Below the pieces are notes generated by a model. That model searched no databases and was not told the origin of the DNA. It saw nothing but the letters and a program-made list of their open reading frames with translations. From positions 95,116 through 159,115 of the forward strand of contig CAUYUJ010014273.1 of the NCBI GenBank assembly GCA_963575745.1: a stretch of 64,000 nt of DNA, given 5' to 3'. This stretch comes from Prorocentrum cordatum. Taxonomy: Eukaryota; Sar; Dinophyceae; Prorocentrales; Prorocentraceae. This document shows, one piece after another, positions 1-11,124 of this stretch. The first letter of the stretch is position 1. Every line of letters begins with the position of its first letter. A program made the position numbers and the translations under genes.

Positions 1-49
1 AAGGAGGAGGAGGAGGAGGAGGAGGAGGAGGAGGAGGAGGAGGAGGAGG
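1..49 (+). repeat. (GGA)n microsatellite
   Basis: Near-perfect GGA trinucleotide repeat running off the left edge of the window. Confidence 0.95.
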
Positions 50-254
50 CGATGTTGTGATACCGCGGATGGAAAAACCAACTCGAAACCAAATCATAAC
101 TTCGGAATCCCGCCAAAGAGATGGAGTGCAGCCCGGGCCACGACGACCTGGAGCTCCAAGAAACTGCACGTGTGACTCGCGTTACCCTTCGGGCGCAGCT
201 CGCATTTGTTTCTCGCGAGGTAAACCTCCGACCAACGGACCTGAACTGAACTGA

Positions 255-694
255 CTGGTCAGCCTATGGCGCAACCAGTAGGAGACGGTTTTATTCTCGG
301 CAGCCAAGGGCGCAACCTATGGCGCAATCAATAAGGCGACGGTTTATTTTCGGCGGCCGAGGTCGCAACCTATGGCGCAACCTAAAAGGAAATGGCTGTA
401 TTTTCGGCGGCCGAGGACGCAACCTACGGCGCAACCACTAAAGGGCTGGTCTTATTCTCGGCGGCCGAGGGCGCAACCTATGTCGCAACCAGTAGGAGAC
501 GGCTTTATTCTCGGCGGCCGAGGGCGCAACCTATGGCGCAACCAGTAGGAGACGATTTTCTTCTCTGCGGCCGAGGGCGCAACCTATGGCGCAATCAGTA
601 GGAGACGGTTTTGTTTTCGGCGGCCGAGGGCGCAACCTATGGCGCAACCAATGGCTGAGCGCGAAACCTATGGCGCACACAATCGGCGTCCGAG
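255..694 (+). repeat. 53-bp tandem array, about 8 units
   Basis: Each unit reads CTATGGCGCAACCAGTAGG, then AGACGGTTTTATTCTCGG and the palindromic CGGCCGAGGGCGCAA. Units start near 262, 311, 367, 420, 473, 526, 579 and 632 with few substitutions. Open frames here simply translate the array. Confidence 0.9.
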
Positions 695-696
695 GG

Positions 697-985
697 ATGG
701 AGGAGGAGGAGGAGGAGGAGGAGGAGGAAGAGGAGGAGGAGGAGGAGGAGGAGGAGGAGGAGGAGGAGGAAAAGATGGGGGGCCAGGAGCAGGACGAGGA
801 GGAGGAGGAGGATGAGGAAGACGAGGACGAGGACGTGGAAGAAGAGGACGAGGAAGAGGAGGGTGAGGAGGAGGCGGAGGGCGAGGAGGAGAACGGCAAC
901 GAGGACGAGGACAACAAAGACGAGGAGGACGAGGAGAACGAGGAGGATGAGGAACACGACGAGGACGGGGAGGAAGACGCGGAGG
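697..985 (+). repeat. GGA/GAC purine-rich tract
   Basis: Starts as pure (GGA)n, then decays to GAGGACGAGGAAGA. The plus frame gives poly-Glu/Asp and the minus frame poly-Ser/Pro, so I do not read it as a gene. Confidence 0.85.
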
Positions 986-1391
986 GATAGGAGGAGGGTA
1001 AGGACGAAGACGGACAACGAAGACGACGGAGATGGCGCCGGCGACGGCGACAGCGGCGACGACGACGTTGACCAGCACCGCCATCGCGACGACACTCGAG
1101 GCGACTACGACCACGCCGACGTGGCCCTGACTGTCTGGACTTGGGACTGCGTGCGGGGCTACGCCCGATTTATGCTCGCCGTTTGGGCTGGCCCCAGGGC
1201 CCAAGCGGCGAGCTGTCTTGTGATTATGCGAAATCGGAGGAGGAGGAGGAGGAGGAGGAAGTGAAAGGAGGAGGTGCCAGATGAGCAGGAGGATGAACAG
1301 GAAGAAAAGGAGGAGGAGGAGGAGAACCAGCAGCAGCAGGAGCTGGAGTGCGAGGAGCGGGATGAGCAGGATGACCAGGGGAAGGTGGGAG
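986..1391. other. Unassigned GC-rich stretch with GGA remnants
   Basis: GAC/GGC-rich sequence, then a GGA tract at about 1229-1345. No recognisable gene or RNA. Confidence 0.5.
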
Positions 1392-1640
1392 AGCGAAAAG
1401 GAGCAGGGCGTCAACGATGAGGAGGGAGTCGAATTCAGCCTCCTGGTAAGGAGGCCCGAACTTGGTGCATCCAGCCGTCCTGGCTGCTCGAGGAGGCCTG
1501 CAACCCAGCCCAGAGAGCGGAAAGGAGCGGGGCGTCAACGATGAGGAGGGAGTCGAATTCAGCCTCCTGATAAGGAGGCCCGAACTTGGTGCACCCAGCC
1601 GTCCTGGCTGCTCGAGGAGGCCTGCAACCCAGCCCAGAAT
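1392..1640 (+). repeat. 124-bp tandem duplication
   Basis: Two nearly identical copies. The shared start CGTCAACGATGAGGAGGG lies at 1409 and 1533, and both end CCTGCAACCCAGCCCAGA. The few differences suggest a fairly recent duplication. Confidence 0.9.
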
Positions 1641-1699
1641 TAAGACAATTTTACGCTAAGAACATGGACTTCACTCCAAGCATCTTCTTACATCGTACT

Positions 1700-1805
1700 C
1701 CAGGTCCAGATATACACACACACACACATTCTACGAAGAAAAGAAGCTCCAAGAAAACGCCTGGGATCATGTCCATAGTATATAGGGATCCTTGCCCCCC
1801 CAACA

Positions 1806-1845
<40 letters not shown>
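1700..1845 (+). repeat. (CA)n tracts
   Basis: Short CA run at 1714-1727 and a longer one at 1810-1843, separated by about 80 bp of unique sequence. Confidence 0.9.
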
Positions 1846-1848
<3 letters not shown>

Positions 1849-1899
1849 CAAAAAACAGCCACTCCTCTTGGGTCACGCCTCGAAGGCCCCGGCGCCCAT

Positions 1900-2200
1900 C
1901 TCCATCCCCCTCCTCCGCCTCCTCCTCCATCTGACTCCTCAGCCCTCGGCCGCCCCCCCCCTCCCCCCGGGCCGCGCCTGAAAGGCCGCACCGCCCTTCT
2001 CGAACCTCCCTCTGCCTCCCTGGCCCAATCCCCTCCCCCTCCCCCCGCGGACGCCTCCTCCCACACCCCCCGTGGACGCCCCCCTCCCCCCGCCCCCCGC
2101 GGACGCCCCCCCTCCCCGCCCTCCGCGGACCCCCCCCCCCCTCCCCCGCGGACGCCTCCTCCCCCCGCCCCCCGCGAACGCCCCCGCCCCCCTCCACAAT
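1900..2200 (+). repeat. C-rich minisatellite, CCCCCGCGGACGCC units
   Basis: Pyrimidine-rich tract with imperfect copies of CCCCGCGGACGCCTCC from about 2035 to 2190. Open in several frames only because it lacks A/T-rich stops. Confidence 0.75.
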
Positions 2201-2344
2201 TACACAATATGAAAATACTCTCCCACTTCCCCTGATGGCGTCCCGAAGATATCCGACACCCCCCCGCGTATTGTTTTTTACACACAGGATTCCCGGGAAA
2301 CGGGTTTTCGCTTGTGTTTTTTTTCAAAATGCTGCTCTCGCCGA

Positions 2345-2525
2345 GGCGCCGGCCTCATTTTCGGGCCCCGCTCGTTCCGAATCGTGCTCCCGCTGCAGCG
2401 CTGGCCTCATTTCCGTGCTTCCGCTCGTTCCGAATCGTGCTCCCGCTGCAGCGCTGGCCTCATTTCCGCGCTTCCGCCCGTTTCGACTCGTGCTCCCGCT
2501 GCAGCGCTGGCGTCATTTCCCGTGC
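2345..2525 (+). repeat. 53-bp tandem array, about 3.5 units
   Basis: Repeated CTCGTTCCGAATCGTGCTCC plus GCTGCAGCGCTGGCCTCATT, at 2371, 2424 and 2477. The period matches the array at 255-694 but the sequence is different. Confidence 0.9.
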
Positions 2526-2534
2526 CATGCCACA

Positions 2535-2930
2535 GCACACGCGCACACACGCACACACACACCACCACCACCACCACCACCACCACCACCACCACCACAC
2601 ACACCACCACCACCACCACCACCACCACCACCACCAGCACAGCAGCACCACCACCACCACCAGCACCAGCACCAGCACCACCACCACCACGCACGCGCAC
2701 ACCGCGAAGAGAAAATCAGAGCCATGGTAAGGGATGGGAGGGAGGGGTAGGACGTCAGATATGACGCGCGCGCACCTAGCTTGCCCCTCCCCCCCCCCCC
2801 TCCCCCCCCTCCCCCTGCCCCCCCCCCCTCCCCCTCCCCCTCTTCCTCCCCCCTCCCCCCCTCCCTCCCCCCGCGGCCCCCGCGGACGCCCCCCCGCCTC
2901 CCTCCCGCCCCACTCCGGCACGGAGCAGGC
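2535..2930 (+). repeat. (ACC)n microsatellite followed by a C-rich tract
   Basis: CACG/CA start, then ACC repeats to about 2690, then polypyrimidine CCCCT-type sequence from about 2783. Confidence 0.85.
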
Positions 2931-3539
2931 GAGTCCCGAGGGCACCGGGTCCTCGACCCAGGCGCCGCCCCCGCTCTCGCTCGCTCGTGCCGCCCGCGGC
3001 GGCAGCCTACGGGCGTGCCTGCAGCGGAGGCCAGCCCACGAGAGACCTCCCACGAGAGACCCAACCCTGAGACCCCAGGGCGTCCGCCGGTCGCTCGTGT
3101 GGGAACGTCGCGCCCCCCTATCGCAAAAAACCATCGAAGCCCAAGAAACCGAGGGCACCCTGGAGGCCGGCAGGGTGCTTCTTGGCATGGGCTCCCCACT
3201 GCACCGGCAGGGCCGAGGAGCGAAAGCGCACCAGGGCAAAACTGCTCTCCAGGAACAGCACGCGATTCCCCATGGCCCGCAGTTCGCCCCGAGTCCTTCT
3301 CGCACCCCCCCGTGCCCCGCGCAAGGCCCCAGGAGCTCGAGCACGACCGAGGAGACCCCAGGCAGGCGACTCCGAAGGGTGTGGTTCGGAAAGGATGCGG
3401 TTTGCAATCGGCACCCCGTGGGGCACCCTGGAGGGCGGACGGGTGCCTTGACAGAGCTCTCCGCCGCGCCCCGAGGAGGCCCGACGAGGACGGCGCCGAG
3501 CCCCCCAGGCCCCGACGGTGCCGATCCCAAACCACACCC

Positions 3540-3730
3540 CCGCGCAAACATGGATTAGTGACCCATGGATTTGGCGCCCGGTGGCCAAATCCATGGATCG
3601 GGGGACGGTACCCTCCCCAAAGTGCGGCCTGTGCCGCCTCGTTCGGCGGCGGAAGCCCGCGACTTCTCATGGAAACGGGACCCGTCGCGAAACCACGCCC
3701 CCTCGATCCATGCTCGCGATCGCCTGATTG
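3540..3730 (+). repeat. Dispersed palindromic repeat Q, copy 1
   Basis: About 185 bp matching 63183-63362 in the same orientation. Shared landmarks are GCGCAAACATGGATYA, an inverted pair around CCATGGATTTGGCGCC and AAATCCATGG, then TCATGGAAACGGGACCCG and GATCCATGC. Sequence upstream at 2930-3540 shows nothing recognisable. Confidence 0.8.
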
Positions 3731-3734
3731 TACT

Positions 3735-3905
3735 CGCCGACAGAGATCCGACGTCGTGATGTCTTCGATTGGGGAACAAAAAGTGACATAAACATAAAAA
3801 CTCGGAGGTCCGCGCGGATTTCTCGGATCGGCGCTGGACCCCCCTCCCTGGCGCGCGGAGCGCGCCAGGGGCGGCGCCGGAGGCGCCGCCGGGATCCCCT
3901 ATTCG
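3735..3905 (+). mobile_element. Palindromic MITE family A, truncated copy
   Basis: Left arm (AAAAAGTGACATAAACATAA, then CCGCGCGGATTTCTCGGATC) and central GCGCGCGGAGCGCGCCAGGG are present. The right arm is missing and sequence diverges after about 3900. Bases 3740-3775 also resemble one end of dispersed family J. Confidence 0.75.
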
Positions 3906-4056
3906 AAACGTGGACCCCCCAGGAGGCCTGCGCCCCTCCCGGGGCCCCGTGTTTTTTTCCATCCCGGAGATACGGCTCTCTCCAGGGTCCCGAGGGGCCC
4001 GATGCGGGCCCCCCCGGAGGCCGAAGGCTGCCGCAAAAACCTCGCGAGCGTGTTCC

Positions 4057-4465
4057 CATTCGGCGTCTCGACACTGGGCGGCAAGGGGGGTGGGGAGGGG
4101 GGGGGTCTGGCTCCCGACCGCTGCTGACAGTCAAAACGTGTATTAAGGACGGGTGGCAAGGACGCGAGACCCTTTGGAGGCCGAAGTTGGATTTTTGGGG
4201 CGGGGGGCGGCCAGTGAAAACGGCGAAGGACGGGCCGCAGAGGCAAGGACTCAAGGGTACCCTAGATGAAGGCACGCGTCCTTACTAGGCGCGTCGACTG
4301 TACTGCGACTGCTTGCAACAATGCGTCCTCTGGGGGGGGGACCTCCACCTGCTCGAGACCGGCGCCCAAAACGGCCAAGATCCGCTCCATGGAGGGGGGG
4401 GAGGGGGGGGGGTGAAGAGGCCCGCGCCGCCGATCGGCAGAACAGTGCATAAAAAACGATCACTC
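4057..4465 (+). repeat. Dispersed repeat, copy 1, with an insertion
   Basis: Matches 7977-8190: the GGGGGGGTCTGGCTCC end block, GACTGCTTGCAACARTGCG, then ACCTGCTCGA and CGCTCCATGG-type blocks. This copy carries about 170 extra bases near 4135-4305 that are absent from the other copy. Confidence 0.75.
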
Positions 4466-6565
4466 TCCGTCGTGTCTGTTTCATCGGACGCGCTTCCCTC
4501 GGCACGCGTCTGCTTCGTGGCGAGGCCCCCCCGACGCGCAGCCGCCCCGAGCCGGCGCGGGCGCGGCGCGGGGCCGTGGCGGGCCCGGCACCCGTGCCGG
4601 CAGGCGCGCGCCCTCCGCACCCTTTCGCTCCTTCTCTCCTCCCCCCTGCCTCGGTCGTGCCCTGCTCCCTCCTGCTCCTCTCCCCTCCTCCTCGCCCTCC
4701 GCCCACTCCTTCGGCGGCGAGCGAGGGGGGGAGGTGAGAAGGAGGAGGCCTTCTCCGAGGGTCGGACGACCCCCCGGCCTTCTGAGGAGTGTTCTGAGCC
4801 TTCCCCGAAGACACAAAACACCTGTCCGAAGGCGCGAGGGTTTCTGAGAAGTCCCGCCGCCTTCTGAGGAGGCCTTCTCCTTCTCACTTCCCCTCCTCGC
4901 TCGCCGCCGACTCCTGCTTCCTCCTTCCTCGCCCTCGCTCTCCAGTCCCCCCCTCCCCTTCTCCTCCTCACATGTTGCCAATCGTTTCCAGCTCACCTCC
5001 TGCTCCTATGCTCCTCCGCCTCTTCCTCCTGCTTCCCCCCTGCCCCCTCCCCCATTCCTTCCTGAGCATCGCTTGACCGATCGGCCCGATTCGGCCTGGC
5101 CTTGGCCCCACTGACCAGTTCTGACTTCCTACTAGACCACCCCAACCGAGCCCGAAGACCCAAATGTCGGGTTGGTGGGGTTACTGGCTCCACATGTGTG
5201 TTTTCAATATTCCCCGACGCCCCCCCTCACTGGGAATGTAAGTCAAATTGGGCCCTTCGGATTGGGTTGGGGTGTTGTGGTGGGTGGTGAAATTCCCCCC
5301 CCCCCCCCGATAGGGATACGTGATGGTCCCCTCGGGTATCGCGGAGTCTATCCCCACCTTGGGGGGGGGGGGGGCGGGCTGGTGGGGCTGAGACACCATG
5401 ACCCAGTGGGCAGTGAGGATGGGGATCTGTGAAACGATGCTGACCGCTCTTCCCCTTCTGCTCCTGCTCCTCCCCCAGCCCCCCCCCTTCGGGGAGACGT
5501 AAGACTCGGGTACGGGGGGACTCGGGTTGGCCTGACGGGGCCATCATGAAAATGACGAGACCACGTCTGAAATCTGACACGAGCTCCCGCTGCAGACACC
5601 CCACGACAACTGGACCGCCCAAATCTAGGACGCGCTCGTCGAAAAACGTCGGCAGACCCGAGCTCCTGCCCACTCCAGCCTTGTGTTTCCCCGACCCCTC
5701 CCAGGGAAGGGCATGGCCGACCTCCACTGGCACGGGCGCGGGCACGTACGAAGACCTCCGCCGCCGGTGCCGGGGCTCCCTCCCCCCCCTCCCCGCGCGG
5801 AGAAGGCGAGCGCGGAGGCGCTGGGGCGGACCGCCACACTGCCGAGAAGCACAGGTCAGCAGACGTCCCCTCGCTCCATGCGCGCTCCTCACCCCTCTCC
5901 TCCCGCTTCTCCGCTCGCCCCTCCCGTCTCTCCCCTCTACTCTGCCGCCCCGCCCCCCCCGCCCGCCCCTCCCATCCACCTGACATCCAGTCACGTCCCC
6001 ATCCCTACTCCCCTCCCTCCTCGTCCCCACCCCCTGGCCGGTTCCCCAGTATCTCCCTGTCTTGGCATACGGCCCACAAAAAGCAAGATGAAGTCACAGC
6101 GCGAAATGACGGTCGCCTAGAAATCGGTAGAGGCACAGCACCACCCTGATTTTCACAGAAGCAGTCGTGGTCGTAACCTCGCCATCAATTATTCGATGGA
6201 GCTGGCTTGAAGTGACATGTTTTTTTAGCATGCTTCGAATGTCGTTGAAACAAAACGCACGCTGCTCGAACTGAAGACGCTGCCATTAATCGCAGGATGT
6301 GGCTCCCGCTGAATATGTGGCTCAACTGTGCCGAAGCAACTCTCAAATTCATATGGGTGCTCTGGTTGATAGATTGGCCACTAAGGCGCAACATCTTTCG
6401 ACGACGCATTTGAATACCATGTTGGCATTACATCCCTTATGCTATATCGTCACGCTGTTTTTCGTGCCCCTTCTTGCATCCTCGTTGATCTTGTGTCACG
6501 TGGGCCAATTTTGTATGGGGGGCGTGGGACGTACCAAGGCGCACGGGGTGCCAGAGAGTGCCCGC
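4466..6565. other. No gene recognised; polypyrimidine stretches
   Basis: Pyrimidine-rich sequence at 4620-5060 and 5860-6060. Bases 4730-4880 contain several CCTTCTGAGGAGG/TTCTGAGAAG motifs resembling foldback family F. The AT-richer part at 6120-6530 shows nothing recognisable. Confidence 0.5.
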
Positions 6566-6569
6566 GCAG

Positions 6570-6588
6570 TCCACACACACACACACAC

Positions 6589-6627
<39 letters not shown>

Positions 6628-6641
6628 CACACACACACACA

Positions 6642-6677
<36 letters not shown>

Positions 6678-6779
6678 CGTACGCACACACACACACACAG
6701 AACATCGGGGCCAAAGAATGGGAAGCACGATGGGGCACAAGGGCACAAGGCTGGTTCGGGAAGCCCTGAATCCGTCGTG

Positions 6780-6842
<63 letters not shown>
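6570..6842 (+). repeat. (CA)n, (CACG)n and (CGT)n microsatellites
   Basis: CA repeats at 6572-6640, ACGC repeats at 6640-6680, CA again to 6698. After 75 bp of unique sequence there is a perfect (GTC)n run at 6779-6842. Confidence 0.95.
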
Positions 6843-6843
<1 letters not shown>

Positions 6844-7169
6844 GCTCCCGGAACGGAACGGAACGGAGCGCTCATGCGAGCATGCGCCTGGGCCCGCCCT
6901 CCAAGGGCGGAGCGTGCGAGGCCACGGCCTCGCAGGAAGAGCCGGGAGCATCGATAGCCCGCTCGGGATGCCGGCGTCACTGGGGCGCCAGAGGACGTAT
7001 ACACCCTGCGAAATGCTTTAGAAATCATGGGTTAAGAAATTCATAGTCTCAGAACTTGAATAAAAACCCAAAATTCCATTCAAATCTTAGGATTTACATT
7101 GAAACGTTAAGAATAATCGAGACTCTGGCCGAAAACTTAGGTTTTCTTAAGCATCGCCTAAGGTGTACA

Positions 7170-7243
7170 GCTTTTTGATTCGCGGGTCGAGAGCGCACCT
7201 CTTCCGGTCGAAGCTAAGCGGGCCGCGCGAAGCTTGAATCAAC
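7170..7243 (+). repeat. Dispersed short element R, copy 1
   Basis: About 70 bp shared with 47964-48037 (+) and 28750-28821 (-). The core is GCGGGTCGAGAGCGCACCTC, then GGTCGAAGCTAAGCGGGCC. GAAGCTAAGC also occurs in eukaryotic 5S rRNA, but the rest does not fold convincingly as 5S, so I leave it as a repeat. Confidence 0.8.
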
Positions 7244-7287
7244 CAGGGAAGGCGGAGGAAGGGGGGGGGCGCCAGAGGACGTGTACA

Positions 7288-7475
7288 GAGGCTTCCTAGA
7301 TGGGGTCCGAGTAGCCAGATGGGGTCGGAGGATCGCGCCGCATCGCCAATGCATCGGGGATGCATCGGCGATGCACCGACGATGCCTCCAGGACGCATCG
7401 TCGATGCCGGCAACACATCGGCGCCGTCGGCGTGGATAGAATCGGGCTCCACATCGAGCCGCACCGCCGCTGCAC
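7288..7475 (+). mobile_element. Foldback element G, incomplete copy
   Basis: Begins CCTAGATGGGGTCCGAGTAG, continues into GATGCATCGGCGATGC-type palindromes and ends near CTCCACATCGAGCCGCA. The complete relative is at 61925-62156; the right terminal repeat is missing here. Confidence 0.75.
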
Positions 7476-7699
7476 TATGAGGAGGTATCCTCCGAGCCCA
7501 CCTGGCCGGACTCCACCGGAGAGGCCGAGGAGCATGGGCGACGAAGGAGCAGGAGGCACGAGCGAGGCGCTTGGCCGCTCCTGACCCTGTTTGGAAGGGG
7601 CGCAGGATCGAGGAGCGCCTGGCTGTTTCCGGCCCCGCTCTGGGCCTCGAGGAGGACGTCTCCAGGGGCCACCGGGAGGGCTCCGTGGACCTCGTCGGG

Positions 7700-7950
7700 G
7701 GCCTGCCGGGCCCTGGGGGCCTCCAGCCGCCAGCCGCTGTTCCTCGGGCCGCCCGAGGCCCGAGGAGGCCCCCGCTCTGGAGGCGTCGGGGGCGAGGGCA
7801 CCCCGAAGGCGCCTCATCGGGGCCTCTCTGGGCCGCGGGGGCCTCCGGCTGCAAGCGCCTCTCCACGGGCCCTCCCGAGGCCCCCAGTGAGGCCCCCGCG
7901 CTGGAGGAGCCGAGGGCGAGGGCACCCCGAAGGCGAGGCTCTCGAAGCGC
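7700..7950 (+). repeat. About 125-bp GC-rich tandem duplication
   Basis: GGCGAGGGCACCCCGAAGGCG-type block at about 7790 and 7915, each preceded by a matching GAGGCCCCCGCKCTGGAGG segment. Confidence 0.7.
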
Positions 7951-7976
7951 CCGGGCCCAGAAAGTGAGCGTTGTCT

Positions 7977-8190
7977 TATTGGGCGTTTCGGCATTGGGGC
8001 GGGAGGGGGGAGGGCGAAGGGGGGGGGTCTGGCTCCGGACCTCTGCTTCATACGACTGCTTGCAACAGTGCGTCCCATGGGGGAGACTCCACCTGCTCGA
8101 AGCAGGCGCCAAAAACTGCCAAAATCTACTCCATGGGGGGGGGCGAGGGCCCGCGCCGGTCGGCAAAACAATGAAGAAGAAAACGATCAC
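7977..8190 (+). repeat. Dispersed repeat, copy 2
   Basis: Uninterrupted version of the element at 4057-4465. It runs from TGGGCGTTTCGGCATTGGGG to the AAAACGATCACC end. Confidence 0.75.
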
Positions 8191-8274
8191 CAGAAACGTT
8201 GACGCTCCGCCCCTTGCTTCCGCCGCCCTCCTAGGGCGACGCGATCTATTCCCCACTCAGAGCTTGCCCCTGTA

Positions 8275-8364
8275 GGGGTCCTAGCGGATTCATATGGTTA
8301 GGTTAGGTTTGCCGCCGCAGGGGTCCTAGCGGATTCAAGATTCATATGGTTAGGTTAGGTTTGA
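8275..8364 (+). repeat. 46-bp duplication containing GGTTAGGTTAGG
   Basis: GGGGTCCTAGCGGATTCA occurs at 8275 and 8321, each copy followed by ATATGGTTAGGTTAGGTTTG. Confidence 0.85.
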
Positions 8365-8382
8365 AGCAGATTTTCGCCGCAC

Positions 8383-8548
8383 GTCCGGGTGCCCAGGTGC
8401 CCGGGTGCCCGGGGGTGCGCCCGGGTGCCCGGGTGCCCGGGGGTGCCCGGGTGCCCATGGGCACCCGGGTGCCCGGGTGCCCGGGTGCCCGGGTGCCCGG
8501 GTGCCCGTGTGCCCGGGTGTGCCCGGGTGCCCAGGTGCCCGGTAACTC
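8383..8548 (+). repeat. 8-bp satellite GGGTGCCC
   Basis: About 20 tandem copies of the octamer GGGTGCCC with occasional CATGGGCA or GTGT variants. Period 8 keeps all frames open (Gly-Cys-Pro / Val-Pro-Gly type reading). Confidence 0.9.
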
Positions 8549-8776
8549 TATATAGTCCTATAGCCCTATAGCCCTGTAGCCCTATAGCCCTAATAGCCCT
8601 ATTGCCTTATAGTCCTATAGCCCTATAGCCGTATAACCCTATAGCACTACAGCCCCATAACCCTACGTATACCCAATGGCCCTATAGCCCTATGGCCCTG
8701 TAGCCCTGCAGCCCTATAGCCCCATAGCCTTCTAGCCCTATAGCCTTATAGCCCCATTGCCCTAAAGCCCTAAAAA
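8549..8776 (+). repeat. 8-bp satellite CCCTATAG
   Basis: About 27 tandem octamers of CCCTATAG with single-base variants, starting immediately after the GGGTGCCC array. Confidence 0.9.
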
Positions 8777-8840
8777 TATATGATTGGGGCTTTTCTCCGG
8801 TATCATACATAGGATATGTACAGATCTCGCCGCCCTATCT

Positions 8841-8997
8841 TTAGGTTGGGCCTGTCCTCCTACAGGCGGATTTTGGAAGACAAATAACATAGTAAAAATT
8901 ATCAACTATAGTTAAACGAGCACCAAAACATCGTCACCATATCATTTCGTGTACTATTCTTGAAGCTTCCTCCTGTAGAAGGACATGCCCGATTTAA
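8841..8997 (+). mobile_element. TIR element family T, copy 1 (157 bp)
   Basis: Ends are inverted repeats of about 28 bp: TTAGGTTGGGCCTGTCCTCC at the left, and the complement of the TGTAGAAGGACATGCCCGAT region at the right. The interior is AT-rich (AAATAACATAGTAAAAATTA). No coding capacity, so probably a MITE mobilised in trans. Other copies lie at 47437, 47755 and 53825. Confidence 0.85.
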
Positions 8998-9077
8998 CTC
9001 CACCCCTGGCTTCCGCCGCCCTTCCGCCGGCGTACTGGCCGCCACTCACACAGGGAGTAGAGAGTAGAACAAGTCGG

Positions 9078-9417
9078 CCGAACATAAATTTTCAGGGGTC
9101 CGAACGGATCTCTTGGGTCGGCGCCAGACACTCCTGGCGACGCCTCCAGCGCCGCCCAGCGCCGATCCAATCGTGCGATAATTGATGGAGGGGGCGAGAA
9201 ACGGTGGGGGGGAAGGGGAGGGGAGGGGAAACATGCGCCTTTCGTGCTCCTTTGGGGGCCCCACGGGGCCCCTCTAGGGTCCCTTCAGGGCACAAAAGGC
9301 GCACAAGTCTTCACCCCCCCATTTATTGAACCCGCATTACTCGACGCCCGATCCAAGAAACTCGCGCGGACCTCCAGAAGCGTATGCTTATGCATCCTGT
9401 TCTTCTCAAGCGGAAGT
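9078..9417 (+). mobile_element. MITE family A with about 170 bp of foreign interior
   Basis: Left arm at 9078-9176 (ACATAAATTTTCAGGGGTCC, then TCTTGGGTCGGCGCC). Right arm at 9345-9417 (GATCCAAGAAACTCGCGCGG, then ATGCTTATGCATCC). The intervening GGGGAGGGG-rich sequence is not shared with other copies. Confidence 0.65.
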
Positions 9418-9597
9418 TCACGGCACCGCCTGCGCTCTGACGCTCCCTCGGCTGCCGAGCACCTGTCGGGCAACCTCCTCGCCTCCGCGCGTTGGGCTTC
9501 GACCTCGCCCTCTTGCCCCTCTGGCGAGGTAGATCGCGAAAGTCACGCTCACCAGGCTGGCGAGAGTGCGCGTCTCGGCGAGGACGGCCCTCGTCAC

Positions 9598-9835
9598 CGT
9601 CATCCTCACCATCACCATCATCAGCATCACCATCAACACCGTCACCATCATCATCACCATGGTAAACATTATTATCATCATCATCATCATCAACATCAGC
9701 ATCATCGTCATCATCATCGACGTCATCGTCGTCATCATCATCAGCACCATCATCATCGTCGTAATCATCATAATATGCATCTGCTTCTGCATCAGCATCA
9801 TCATCACCATCACCACCACCACCACCTCTCCACCA
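9598..9835 (+). repeat. Imperfect (CAT)n microsatellite
   Basis: CAT/CAC/CGT trinucleotide tract giving poly-His in one frame and poly-Ile in another. Not a gene. Confidence 0.9.
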
Positions 9836-10099
9836 TATCACATCACATCACATCACAGCTCAGCACAACGATCACTGACATAACCCTCGCTCATGTGGAA
9901 GTCTGGGGAGGTGGCGTGTGCGGGTGGTCCACGTGAAAGACGGAGCGCAGCAGCGCGTCGACAAGGCAGAGGCACTCGCGGGAGTCAAGCACACAGTTGT
10001 GGTCCTCAGCGGGAGCGATGAGCAGTGCTCTGACGCAGCAGGGGGGGGGCAATCACCTTGATGTCCTACGTACGTCGCCTCGTGCCGTCGGTCTCGTTA

Positions 10100-10300
10100 C
10101 CCCCTCCCGCCCCCCCCCTCCTCCTCCTCCTCCTCCTCCTCCTCCTCCTCCTCCTCCTCCTCCTCCTCCTCCTCCTCCATCCTCATCCTCATCTCCTCCT
10201 CCTCCTCCTCCACCTCCTCCTCCGCCTCTCCTCCTCCTCCTCCTCCTCCTCCTCCTCCTCCTCCTCCTCCTCCTCCTCCTCCTCCTCCGTCTCTCCTTCT
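10100..10300 (+). repeat. (CTC)n microsatellite
   Basis: Two nearly pure CTC runs (about 10115-10180 and 10230-10290) joined by a degenerate centre. Confidence 0.95.
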
Positions 10301-10689
10301 CCCAACGATTCCCCCCTCAAGAAACTTGGCCTCAGATGTTGCGGGCCTGGCCTCGGGGTTACTGCGCCAACGGCTGAGGTACTCTGCTCCTGGTGCCCAC
10401 AACCGCGTGCGCGTGTATACACATATATATATACACAAAGCTGAATTGGCGCCGCGCGCCATGCACTTTGGTCCTTTGGAACTCGCACGCTAGCGGAGTG
10501 CGAATGTGCGTACATGCGCACGCGCATGCGTCTATGAATGCATAGTACATTTGTACATATATATACACGTTTGTCTGGATATGTGCAATGTATATGCAAG
10601 GTCAGTGTAACTGTGCGTGCGCATACACATGCGTATATCAAGCGGCGGTGGCCTGACCAGTTGCTCGCATCATCGCGCCACGAAAAGGC

Positions 10690-11105
10690 GCGAGGGTCTC
10701 AGGCAAACGTGGTCAGACGACCATGGGACAATGCGTCGCCGAGGTCAGTGTTGCGAGGACGTCCCGGGTGAAAACGGCCTGAACACCTCCGCTCAGGGGA
10801 GGGCATATCCGAAGTCAGCCGTGCGAGGAAGTTCCAAGCGAAGAGCGGTCTGAACACCTCTGCCCAAGGCATCCTTGAACTTAGAGTTGCGAGAAGTCGC
10901 ACGCGAAAGTGGCCGAACCCCCATGGTGCAAGGCACCCCCGAAGTGAGACTTGCGAGAGTGTGTCAAGCGACAGTGGCTGGAACACCTCAACTGAGAATG
11001 TCTCGGGCCCCAGAACTGCGATGATATCTTAAGCGAAAACGGCGGGACCGATGCGAAGCAAGGCGCTTCTGAGGTCGGAGTTGCGAGCATATCTCCGACG
11101 AAGCG
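10690..11105 (+). repeat. Degenerate tandem array, about 65-70 bp, 6 units
   Basis: Each unit contains CCGAAGTCAG..TTGCGAG, a short spacer, AAGCGAAAACGG and TGAACACCTC, then ..CAAGGC. Units start near 10738, 10810, 10873, 10936, 11010 and 11070. The copies have diverged substantially. Confidence 0.75.
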
Positions 11106-11124
11106 GATTAGACTACTTTCCGTT

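Noticed and set aside
8297-8364. GGTTAGGTTAGG as telomeric repeat
   Set aside because: Only two short occurrences inside a 46-bp duplication, and they do not match the TTTAGGG telomere pattern expected for dinoflagellates.
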